A DNA stretch of 33,663 nucleotides, taken from IMG/VR virus record IMGVR_UViG_3300022745_000114, positions 1-33,663 of that record. One strand, given 5' to 3'. Origin of the DNA: a virus. The notes beneath the pieces were generated by a model, which was not told the DNA's origin, searched no databases, and was given only the letters and a program-made list of their open reading frames with translations. Shown piece by piece: positions 1-5,670 of the stretch. Position 1 is the first letter of the stretch; every line of letters begins with the position of its first letter. Both the position numbers and the translations under genes were made by a program.

Positions 1-2
1 TT

Positions 3-689
3 GAGACGCCATACGATTCTCTCGATGTCGTCGATGAAATAACCCGCCAACGCCAGTTTTTTCAACGACTGGACGAGAAAATCGAGAAGCTTGCGGCCGA
101 AATCGCAAAGCTGCGAGAAGAACGGAAAGAGGACAGGGACGAGATCTGCGGCGCGATCCTTCTGATAGGCGACGAGGTCGAGAAGCTGCAGAAATCGCCG
201 AAAGACGAGGATGATGTCCTTACTGAAAAGGCCCCGACGGATCAGTTCGACACGCTAGGATCGCCGTTTAACAAGCGTCCGATCGCCGTCGTGAGAGATC
301 TGAAGGACCTGAAAACAGCGGCGCAGCCTCCTCGCGGTCAAGCGGTCCAGAACCCCAACAAGGTGATGGACATTTTGATGACGAAGATGACCCCAAACGA
401 CATCGCCAAACTCGACGGAAACGTGGCGCTCATGCAGTCGATCGCTGGGATGGCCGAGCTGGAAGAGGTGAACAAGATTCGTGTCGGCCAGTGCCAGCGC
501 AAGCGCACATCGTACCGCGCTGGCGAGATCAAACCGGGCGGTGAGGACAAGTTTTCGATGATCTTCCGCGCCTACTGGGACCAGGGAGCGACCGATGTCT
601 TCGTTTATCCGACGCAGCGGACCGGAGAGGTCGGCACGAAGATCCTTCTAACGGCGGAAAGAATTTCAAACGAGGCACGTAAAGCATGA
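3..689 (+). CDS. Hypothetical protein with N-terminal coiled coil (5' end outside window)
   Basis: The frame is open from the first complete codon in the window (position 3) to the TGA at 687-689. It has no ATG, GTG or TTG before a GTG at 291, so the gene almost certainly begins upstream of the window. The visible N-terminal part is rich in Glu, Lys and Leu in heptad-like order (LDEKIEKLAAEIAKLREERK, roughly codons 24-43 of the visible frame), which predicts a coiled coil. The C-terminal 100 residues look globular, with segments such as IFRAYWDQGATDVFVYP. I do not recognise the family and assign no function. It overlaps the next gene by ATGA (686-689), so the two are probably translationally coupled members of one plus-strand operon. 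Starting at the internal GTG 291 would give a 132-residue protein but would waste a clearly coding upstream stretch. Confidence 0.75.
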   Translation, partial: ETPYDSLDVVDEITRQRQFFQRLDEKIEKLAAEIAKLREERKEDRDEICGAILLIGDEVEKLQKSPKDEDDVLTEKAPTDQFDTLGSPFNKRPIAVVRDLKDLKTAAQPPRGQAVQNPNKVMDILMTKMTPNDIAKLDGNVALMQSIAGMAELEEVNKIRVGQCQRKRTSYRAGEIKPGGEDKFSMIFRAYWDQGATDVFVYPTQRTGEVGTKILLTAERISNEARKA

Positions 690-1381
690 GCTTGGCCCGC
701 AGGATCCCCGGGTTTCCCGGCTACCTCGTCGACGACGAAGGCAACGTCTGGTCGAAGCCCAGAAAGAACGGCCTACGAACGAAGAAGGCGCTGGATAGCC
801 GGCACTCCCGTGGATACCTGCGGGTTCAGCTCTACGATGCTTTCGGCGACTCGGCGCAGCTGATGGTGCATCGTCTCGTCGCTGAGGCGTTTTTACAGCG
901 CCGCCAGCGCGGGATGGTCGTCCACCATAAGAACGGCGACCTGAAGGACAACCGCGCCGAGAACCTAGAGTGGATTAAAAAGCCCCTCAACCTGAAGTCT
1001 GAGCGGCATCCGCCACCGCGCCCCGTGCACTACACGGAGATCGCGGTGTGCGGTCTCTCGACCTATCGCACGCGCCCGTTCAAGTATTCCGACAAGCGCG
1101 CTGAGGTGACGTGCCTCTCGTGCCTCAAAGTACTTGGCAACCCGCAGCTGAGGCGCGATCATAAGCACGTCTGGGGCAACATTTCGATGGACGGGAACCA
1201 CGCCGTTTGCGGCGTCTGCGCGCGGCACGAAGTCTGGTGCGGCGACGCTAGGGCGGAGTTCAGCGTCTGGGACTGCCCGCTCTGCAAGAGAACTCGAGCA
1301 GCGCTTGAGGAACGGCGGAAACAGACGATGCAGCAGCGCGATCGCGAGAGTCGGCGCGGCCACGCGGAGGAGTACGAATGA
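686..1381 (+). CDS. HNH homing endonuclease, NUMOD4-type, with C-terminal Cys pairs
   Basis: Predicted free-standing HNH DNA endonuclease of 231 residues. The N-terminus (about 7-30, IPGFPGYLVDDEGNVWS) is typical of a NUMOD4 DNA-binding segment. The HNH_3-type core follows: VHRLVAEAFL at 61-70, then VVHHKNGDLKDNRAENLEWI at about 78-97, giving H80/H81, N83, N89 and N93 as the metal and catalytic set. The C-terminal half carries three CxxC pairs (CLSC, CGVC, CPLC) that probably bind zinc and end in a very basic, Arg-rich tail. Such enzymes are selfish elements that nick or cut cognate phage DNA. The start overlaps the upstream stop by ATGA and its own stop overlaps the next start by ATGA. The HNH identification is secure; the role of the Cys-rich extension is inferred. 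Confidence 0.88.
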   Translation: MSLARRIPGFPGYLVDDEGNVWSKPRKNGLRTKKALDSRHSRGYLRVQLYDAFGDSAQLMVHRLVAEAFLQRRQRGMVVHHKNGDLKDNRAENLEWIKKPLNLKSERHPPPRPVHYTEIAVCGLSTYRTRPFKYSDKRAEVTCLSCLKVLGNPQLRRDHKHVWGNISMDGNHAVCGVCARHEVWCGDARAEFSVWDCPLCKRTRAALEERRKQTMQQRDRESRRGHAEEYE

Positions 1382-1578
1382 CCGAAGGCGAAGCAGAGAT
1401 CTTTCGTCGATTCGTTTTTCCGGTCTGTCTCGTCGCGCTACCGGTCGGCCTGCTCACGTTGTGGTTCGCTGTATGGGCGCTTCTTGCGTGGATTTGGCGG
1501 ATGCTTTTTGGTTGCAGCTTTTGCCGGGCAGAGGCTGATCGGCGCGATCAGATCACGGATCACAAGGAGCACCAGTAA
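1378..1578 (+). CDS. Small single-pass membrane protein
   Basis: A 66-residue protein that starts in an ATGA overlap with the preceding HNH gene and ends in TAA right before the methyltransferase starts. Residues about 13-45 form one long hydrophobic stretch (FPVCLVALPVGLLTLWFAVW and onward), followed by a positively charged, His-rich cytoplasmic-looking tail with a CSFC pair. It looks like a one- or two-pass inner-membrane protein. The family is not recognised. Its end carries the AAGGAG ribosome site used by the downstream overlapping genes, so it is probably co-translated with them. The neighbouring shorter overlapping frames appear to be shadows. Confidence 0.6.
   Translation: MTEGEAEIFRRFVFPVCLVALPVGLLTLWFAVWALLAWIWRMLFGCSFCRAEADRRDQITDHKEHQ
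1564..1569 (+). promoter_or_regulatory. Ribosome binding site shared by two overlapping starts
   Basis: AAGGAG lies 11 nt before the GTG at 1581 (methyltransferase frame) and 9 nt before the TTG at 1579 (overlapping +1 frame, directly after the TAA at 1576-1578). Both spacings are usable, so one Shine-Dalgarno sequence could feed two frames. Initiation at GTG 1581 is supported by the methyltransferase motif I beginning at residue 7. Initiation at TTG 1579 is not proven; an in-frame ATG at 1720 is an alternative. Confidence 0.55.
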
Positions 1579-2691
1579 TTGTGGTTCTACTTCGAGGACT
1601 CGACCTCTTCAGCGGAATCGGCGGAATCTCGCTCGCCATCTCTCCGTGGGTCAGACCCGTCGCCTACTGCGAAGTCGACAGCTATTGTCGAAGCGTCCTG
1701 TTTTCACGCATGGCCGATGGATTCCTCACGCGCGCCCCAATCTGGGATGACGTGCGCACACTGCGGGGCGACGACCTCCCCAATATCGACATCATCTACG
1801 GCGGCTTTCCCTGTCAGGATCTCAGCGTTGCGGGAAATGGAGCTGGCCTGGCGGGCGAGCGAAGCGGACTATTTTTTGAGATCGCGCGACTCGCTGGCGA
1901 AACTCGACCCAGCTTCATCTTCCTGGAAAACGTTCCTGCCATTCGGTCCCGTGGGGCCGACGTTGTCGCCGGACGACTGGCCAGCCTTCGGTATGACTGT
2001 CGCTGGGGAGTGCTTTCCGCTTTTGACGTGGGAGCGCCGCACCTTAGAGAACGCTGGTTCCTCCTTGCCAAGCGGAATGATTCCGACTGCGACGGCCACG
2101 GACTCGAAGAGTTCACGCAACAGCACCGTGAAAAATCGCAAGGTAGCTGGCCACTCCGGCCACACGCTGACGGACTTCGTGACGCTCTTTCCGACGCCGA
2201 CAGCGGCGGACTACGGTTCGAGGAACAACGGCCAGCGAGGGGATGGATCGAGCTTCAAAACAGCGGGAGCGCCCAGCCTCTCGACGATGGCGAAACACGG
2301 CCTGTGGCCGACGCCGCGCGCATCGCCGAACGAGAACCGCCAGACCAATCCGACGCCGAGTCAGATCGCCGGCAAGCACGGGATGAATCTCGCAACGGCG
2401 GTGAACATGTGGCCGACGCCACGGGCGAGCGATGGCGAGAAGGGCGGACCGAATCAGCGCGGGAGCAAGGGCGATCTGGCGCTCCCGGCAGCGGTCGTGC
2501 AGTGGGCGACGCCGACCGCGTCGAACAAGATTCGGTCGGAGGAGTTCCGGGACGGCAGGACGCTGAGTCCAGCGGAGGAGGCGGGCGGAAGCCGCAAACT
2601 CAATCCGGAGTTCGTGACCTGGCTGATGGGCTATCCGCGAGCGTGGACGCTGCTCAACCGGGATCTATTTCCTCAAAAGAAGGCGAAGTAA
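1579..2691 (+). CDS. Overlapping +1-frame protein with WPTPxAS repeats and a WLMGYP motif
   Basis: A 370-residue frame lying wholly inside dcm. It resembles conserved hypothetical phage proteins that I have seen beside methyltransferases. Features are an N-terminal segment LDPASSSWKT (109-118), DWPAFGM (133-139), then IPTATATDSK (168-177), FPTPTAAD (204-211), WPTPRASP (243-250), WPTPRASD (278-285), WATPTASN (309-316) and a terminal LNPEFVTWLMGYPRAWT (341-357). The ordered repeats and terminal motif argue against a random shadow frame. SSSWKT lies over methyltransferase motif VI, and each PTP repeat lies over an xADAx repeat. The start is uncertain: TTG 1579 directly after the upstream stop, or ATG 1720. 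No function can be assigned. The alternative is a frame kept open only because the dcm codons force it. Confidence 0.5.
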   Translation: MWFYFEDSTSSAESAESRSPSLRGSDPSPTAKSTAIVEASCFHAWPMDSSRAPQSGMTCAHCGATTSPISTSSTAAFPVRISALREMELAWRASEADYFLRSRDSLAKLDPASSSWKTFLPFGPVGPTLSPDDWPAFGMTVAGECFPLLTWERRTLENAGSSLPSGMIPTATATDSKSSRNSTVKNRKVAGHSGHTLTDFVTLFPTPTAADYGSRNNGQRGDGSSFKTAGAPSLSTMAKHGLWPTPRASPNENRQTNPTPSQIAGKHGMNLATAVNMWPTPRASDGEKGGPNQRGSKGDLALPAAVVQWATPTASNKIRSEEFRDGRTLSPAEEAGGSRKLNPEFVTWLMGYPRAWTLLNRDLFPQKKAK

Positions 2692-3332
2692 ATGGGACAT
2701 CCGAGGCTGCCGGATCCGCCGAAGTCGTGCGAGGCGTGCGGGAAGACCATGTCGCGCAAGAAGTTCAAGAGTCATATGGAGGCACGTTCGACATTCAGTC
2801 GACGCCGATTTTGCGATCGGAAGTGCATGGCGACGGGGATGCAAAAGGAAAATCCGACGCGGTCGGCGTATCTTATGCGCGCCCGGAAACATCTGAAATC
2901 GACCTGCGAGACGTGCGGCACGACCGCGAAACTTTCTATTCACCACGTCGACCTGAACTGGCGAAACAACGCACCATCGAACTTGATGACGCTCTGCACT
3001 TCTTGTCACACCACCTGGCATCACGAGCGGGGTCACATCGTCAAGAAGGCGATCAAACCGCCGTGCGTCTGCTGCGGGAAACCATCCTATCGCATTTCGT
3101 TGTGCAGCACGCATCTGACTCGCTTCCGTCGTTATGGGGATCCCTATCTTCGTCGGATCAGAGTTGGATCATCGTGGCAGCTTGTGAAGGACGCTGGTGG
3201 TCTGAATGGCCAGGAGTCGATAGGGCGGTAGCATCTCACGTAGAGAATCGCGTTGATCGTCTGCGCGCCCTGGGCAATGCCGTCTGCCCGCCGCAGGCGC
3301 GAGAAGCCTTTAAAAGGTTGATAGGTCTATGA
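1581..3332 (+). CDS. dcm: C5-cytosine DNA methyltransferase (Dcm-like)
   Basis: Transfers a methyl group from S-adenosylmethionine to cytosine C5 in DNA, probably masking phage DNA from host restriction. The 583-residue product has SAM-binding motif I LDLFSGIGG (7-15), the catalytic loop GGFPCQDLS with nucleophile C78, motif VI FLENV (114-118), an RERWF motif (156-160) and a C-terminal motif RVDRLRALGNAVCPPQ (about 556-571). The central region (165-545) is a long target-recognition stretch with VADA/SDAD-type repeats and low complexity. The GTG start has AAGGAG 11 nt upstream, and the stop overlaps the next ATG (ATGA). Unusually, the frame from 1579 to 3231 is shared with two other open genes in the +1 frame. 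Methyltransferase activity is very likely; the target sequence is unknown. Confidence 0.92.
   Translation: MVLLRGLDLFSGIGGISLAISPWVRPVAYCEVDSYCRSVLFSRMADGFLTRAPIWDDVRTLRGDDLPNIDIIYGGFPCQDLSVAGNGAGLAGERSGLFFEIARLAGETRPSFIFLENVPAIRSRGADVVAGRLASLRYDCRWGVLSAFDVGAPHLRERWFLLAKRNDSDCDGHGLEEFTQQHREKSQGSWPLRPHADGLRDALSDADSGGLRFEEQRPARGWIELQNSGSAQPLDDGETRPVADAARIAEREPPDQSDAESDRRQARDESRNGGEHVADATGERWREGRTESAREQGRSGAPGSGRAVGDADRVEQDSVGGVPGRQDAESSGGGGRKPQTQSGVRDLADGLSASVDAAQPGSISSKEGEVNGTSEAAGSAEVVRGVREDHVAQEVQESYGGTFDIQSTPILRSEVHGDGDAKGKSDAVGVSYARPETSEIDLRDVRHDRETFYSPRRPELAKQRTIELDDALHFLSHHLASRAGSHRQEGDQTAVRLLRETILSHFVVQHASDSLPSLWGSLSSSDQSWIIVAACEGRWWSEWPGVDRAVASHVENRVDRLRALGNAVCPPQAREAFKRLIGL
2081..2520 (+). 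repeat. Five dispersed degenerate repeats around tGGCCGACGCC, dual-coding
   Basis: Five short copies begin near 2081, 2188, 2304, 2408 and 2502, all variants of tggCCGACgCC. In the methyltransferase frame they read DSDCDG, SDADSG, VADAAR, VADATG and VGDADR. In the +1 frame they read IPTATA, FPTPTA, WPTPRA, WPTPRA and WATPTA. All five keep the same phase relation between the two frames. Spacing is irregular (about 107, 116, 104 and 94 nt), so this is not a simple tandem array. Confidence 0.7.
2692..3231 (+). CDS. Zinc-finger HNH endonuclease nested in dcm (+1 frame)
   Basis: A 179-residue phage HNH endonuclease. Cys pairs C13/C16 (CEACG) and C41/C45 form a first zinc site. The HNH/zinc core is CETCG (72-76), SIHHVDLNWRNNAPSNL (82-98, H84/H85 and asparagines) and LCTSCHTTWHH (101-111). 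A third cysteine cluster, PPCVCCGKP (123-131), is followed by CSTHLTRFRRYGDP. This order is that of a common phage HNH family. ATG 2692 directly follows the TAA of the preceding +1-frame gene and has AGAAGG 8 nt upstream. It lies entirely inside the methyltransferase reading frame, which stays open across it. The motifs make it very unlikely to be a shadow frame. It is probably a homing endonuclease; target unknown. Confidence 0.85.
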   Translation: MGHPRLPDPPKSCEACGKTMSRKKFKSHMEARSTFSRRRFCDRKCMATGMQKENPTRSAYLMRARKHLKSTCETCGTTAKLSIHHVDLNWRNNAPSNLMTLCTSCHTTWHHERGHIVKKAIKPPCVCCGKPSYRISLCSTHLTRFRRYGDPYLRRIRVGSSWQLVKDAGGLNGQESIGR

Positions 3333-4084
3333 ACTCTGATCGCAGAATCGTCTGCTCGTTTTCCTGCGGCGCGACATCTGCTGTTGCGACCAAGCTGGCG
3401 CTGGAGAAATATCCCTTCGCCGAAGTGATCTATATGGACACCGGCAGCGAGCATTCCGACAACAAGCGCTTCATGGCTGACTGCGAGCGGTGGTTTTTCG
3501 GTGATCGACCGCGCCGCATCACGGTGCTGCGCTCGTCGAAGTACGAGGACATCTGGGAGGTGTTCGACAAGACTCGCTGGCTTGTCGGCGTCAAGGGCGC
3601 GCGCTGCACGACGGAGCTGAAGAAGCTTCCGCGGCGCGAGTTTGAAAAACCAGGTGATCTGATGGTGCTCGGATACGATGCGACCGAGACGAAACGCGCC
3701 GAGAAGTTCCGCGCGAATAATCCCGAGTTCGGTCTCTGGTGCCCGCTGATCGAGGCTGGCATCACGAAGGAGATGGCGATCGGCATGCTGCTTTATGCGG
3801 GCATCGAGCTGCCGGCGATGTACCGCCTCGGCTTTCGCAACAACAACTGCATCGGCTGCGTGAAGGGGCAGGCCGGATACTGGAACAAGATCCGTGTCGA
3901 GTTCCCTAAGACCTTCGAACGCATGGCGAAGCTGGAGCGGAAGCTCAACACCGCGATCTGCAAAACAGAGGCTGGAGGCGTGCGAAAAAAAATCTTTCTA
4001 GACGAGCTGGATCCATCCGCTGGCAAGTACGAAGACCTCGACATCAAATGCGGTTTAACGTGTGGGGAGAACGACGGTGAGTGA
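3329..4084 (+). CDS. PAPS reductase / adenine-nucleotide alpha-hydrolase-like protein
   Basis: A 251-residue member of the phosphoadenosine phosphosulfate reductase-like (N-type ATP pyrophosphatase) family common in phages. Visible signatures are the nucleotide-binding loop SFSCGATSA (10-18), MDTGSEH (36-42), ARCTTELKK (91-99), GYDATETKRAEKF (115-127) and a paired-cysteine motif NNNCIGCVKG (171-180). Classical enzymes reduce PAPS; phage members and the related DndC may act in sulfur or DNA modification instead, so the substrate here is not known. Position directly after dcm (ATGA overlap at 3329) suggests a shared DNA-modification or anti-restriction role, which is inference. The stop at 4082-4084 overlaps the next gene. 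Confidence 0.85.
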   Translation: MNSDRRIVCSFSCGATSAVATKLALEKYPFAEVIYMDTGSEHSDNKRFMADCERWFFGDRPRRITVLRSSKYEDIWEVFDKTRWLVGVKGARCTTELKKLPRREFEKPGDLMVLGYDATETKRAEKFRANNPEFGLWCPLIEAGITKEMAIGMLLYAGIELPAMYRLGFRNNNCIGCVKGQAGYWNKIRVEFPKTFERMAKLERKLNTAICKTEAGGVRKKIFLDELDPSAGKYEDLDIKCGLTCGENDGE

Positions 4085-4424
4085 AGAAAAAAAGCAGAGC
4101 GAACTCGGTCGCACAATCGAAGACATCCTGAACGGCGTGAAGGACGAGACCGATGTCGAGTTTCGCGCGCAGTGCATCGACATCGGCTGGTCGCAGAAGG
4201 GAGTCGGCTGGGGACATTTGACGTTCGGAATCAGCGTTCCGACCGGGAAATGGTTCGCCGACACGGAGAGCATGGACGAAGAGTCGATCACGGCGATCAT
4301 CGTGAACGCCGCACCGATCCTCGCCAAGCGCCTGCTGGAGATCGAGCAGGGCATCGATGTCGTCGGCCGCGGCGAGTCGAAACAGTTTTCTGTTGAAATC
4401 GGACCTGGAAAGGAGAGCACATGA
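4077..4424 (+). CDS. Hypothetical acidic phage protein
   Basis: A protein of about 115 residues without a family I recognise. The frame is open from a GTG at 4062, but I prefer GTG 4077: it has GGGGAG at 4063-4068 with 8 nt spacing and overlaps the preceding stop only slightly. The sequence is acidic and globular, with SQKGVGWGHLTFGISV in the middle and a helical segment AAPILAKRLLEIEQG near the end. No membrane segment or cysteine motif is present. It is followed in an ATGA overlap by the exonuclease gene, with AAAGGAG just before that start, so the genes are co-translated. Confidence 0.65.
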   Translation: MSEEKKQSELGRTIEDILNGVKDETDVEFRAQCIDIGWSQKGVGWGHLTFGISVPTGKWFADTESMDEESITAIIVNAAPILAKRLLEIEQGIDVVGRGESKQFSVEIGPGKEST

Positions 4425-4948
4425 AGCGGATCATGATCGATCTGGAAACGCTGGGTAACGGCGTGAACGCTTGCGTCGTGCAAATCGGCGCTTGCGACTT
4501 CGATGGCGAGAACCAATTCAAACGGAATATCGATCCGGCCGACGCGCAGCGTAACGGAGCAGAGATCGATGGCGGGACGGTGATGTGGTGGCTGCAGCAG
4601 GAGCAAGCTGCGCGCGACTCGATCTGCGCGAAATTTGTCCCGGCCGTTTCGGAGCGCCAAGCGTTTCACGAGCTGAACGATTATCTTGCCGACGCCGACG
4701 AGATCTGGTCGCACGCCACGTTCGACTTCGTGATCGTGATGAACTGCCTGCGTCGCCTCGTGATCAAGCCCAAGTTTTCCTACCGCGCGGCGCGGGACAT
4801 CCGGACGCTCAACGCCTTGGCGGGCAAGCAACATCACCACGATCAGGTCGTGCGCACCGATGTAGCCCACGACGCGCTGGCGGACGCCATCTATCAGGTC
4901 GGATACTGCAAGATGGCGATCGAAAAGGTGATGGGTGCGCAGTCGTGA
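4421..4948 (+). CDS. DnaQ-like 3'-5' exonuclease (Rv2179c-like/RNase T fold)
   Basis: A 175-residue DEDDh-type 3'-5' exonuclease. Exo I is MIDLETLG (5-12; D7 and E9), Exo II is WSHATFDFVIV (96-106; D102) and Exo III is HDALADAIYQ (150-159; H150 and D155). All four acidic residues and the histidine are present, so it should be active with two metal ions. The segment between, with WWLQQEQAAR at 56-65, is typical of the Rv2179c-like group found in many phages and bacteria, whose members act on RNA or single-stranded nucleic acid. ATG 4421 overlaps the upstream stop and has AAAGGAG nearby. The stop overlaps the next start (GTGA, 4945-4948). DNA versus RNA substrate cannot be told. Confidence 0.9.
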   Translation: MKRIMIDLETLGNGVNACVVQIGACDFDGENQFKRNIDPADAQRNGAEIDGGTVMWWLQQEQAARDSICAKFVPAVSERQAFHELNDYLADADEIWSHATFDFVIVMNCLRRLVIKPKFSYRAARDIRTLNALAGKQHHHDQVVRTDVAHDALADAIYQVGYCKMAIEKVMGAQS

Positions 4949-5376
4949 AAACCGAACCGCTGAGCGACGAAGAACTTCGCAACATCGACCGTCGGCTGGC
5001 CAATAAGGATGACGACATCTCTCCGCTCACGGAGCGGATGCGCCTTCTCGATGAGGTCGAACGCCTTCGGAACGAGCTGGCGAAACCGCCGCGCATTCCG
5101 CAGAACGTGATCGAGCAGATTCAGTGCCAAGGCGCGCTAATCGCCATGCATCTGGAGACGATCGAGCAGCAGCAGCAGGAGCTGGAAAACTATCGTTTTC
5201 TTTATCGCGACGAAAAAATGCGCGAAGGGCTTCTCGCCGTTGGAACGGAGCTGATGGAGCTGCGCGAAGCGAATAAAGAGCTTCGTCGCCAGCTCGTCGC
5301 GGTTCGCCACTACGGCGTGCACGATGGATTCGGCTTTAGTAAGGACTGTCTGATCTGCACATCGGCGGGCGGGTGA
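4945..5376 (+). CDS. Hypothetical coiled-coil protein
   Basis: A 143-residue protein starting at the GTG that forms a GTGA overlap with the exonuclease stop. The open frame extends further upstream to 4585, but that part lies over the exonuclease gene and is a shadow. The N-terminus is charged (LSDEELRNIDRRLANKDDD), and two helical stretches, about 30-50 and 60-125, carry Leu/Glu/Gln-rich heptads including IEQQQQELENY and LMELREANKELRRQL. A short C-terminal tail has HDGFGFSKDCLIC. It is probably a soluble, oligomeric helical protein. Family and function not recognised. Confidence 0.7.
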   Translation: MKTEPLSDEELRNIDRRLANKDDDISPLTERMRLLDEVERLRNELAKPPRIPQNVIEQIQCQGALIAMHLETIEQQQQELENYRFLYRDEKMREGLLAVGTELMELREANKELRRQLVAVRHYGVHDGFGFSKDCLICTSAGG

Positions 5377-5621
5377 TGGGAGAACTATTCACGGTCCGCC
5401 GCCATCCGGTGATCAAAAACCTACTTCCAGCGAAGTGCTTGTGCGGCGCGGAGCTGCCGATCGCTGGAGAGTTTCTGGAAGAGATGATGTGCGGCGTGTT
5501 CACGGAGGCGTGCAAGGAATGCGGAGCGCCGCCAGCGACCATCAGCGCCTACGTGCACCAAGAGGACAACGACGCGATGTGCGTGCGAATGCGACGGATC
5601 TCCGAACTCTTCCGGAAATAA
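5376..5621 (+). CDS. Small putative zinc-binding protein
   Basis: An 81-residue protein with ATG at 5376 in a TGATG overlap with the upstream stop; GTG 5373 is an alternative start adding one residue. It has CLCG near residue 22 and CKECG near residue 47, spaced like a zinc ribbon, plus an isolated MCG and MCVRM. No family recognised. It is the last plus-strand gene before the convergent junction: its TAA (5619-5621) runs directly into the terminator stem-loop, so it probably ends the plus-strand operon. Confidence 0.65.
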   Translation: MGELFTVRRHPVIKNLLPAKCLCGAELPIAGEFLEEMMCGVFTEACKECGAPPATISAYVHQEDNDAMCVRMRRISELFRK

Positions 5622-5655
5622 AAAAATCGGGGCCGCGAAAGCCCCGATCTTTTTT
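5621..5655. terminator. Bidirectional rho-independent terminator between convergent operons
   Basis: The 8-bp perfect stem ATCGGGGC (5626-5633) / GCCCCGAT (5641-5648) encloses a 7-nt loop CGCGAAA. It is flanked by an A-run on the left (5620-5626) and a T-run on the right (5650-5655), so it works as a terminator on both strands. It sits exactly between the last plus-strand gene (stop 5621) and the last minus-strand gene (stop 5671). Confidence 0.9.
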
Positions 5656-5670
5656 GCGCTGTCGTAGACC

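Noticed and set aside
2650-3270. Group I intron or intein carrying the HNH gene in dcm
   Set aside because: The dcm frame is continuous through the region, no splice-type residues (Cys/Ser start, HN end) or intron core were seen, and the HNH frame differs from the dcm frame.
4585-4944. Upstream extension of the coiled-coil gene over the exonuclease
   Set aside because: The region is explained by the exonuclease with all catalytic motifs; the GTGA overlap at 4945 gives a better start.
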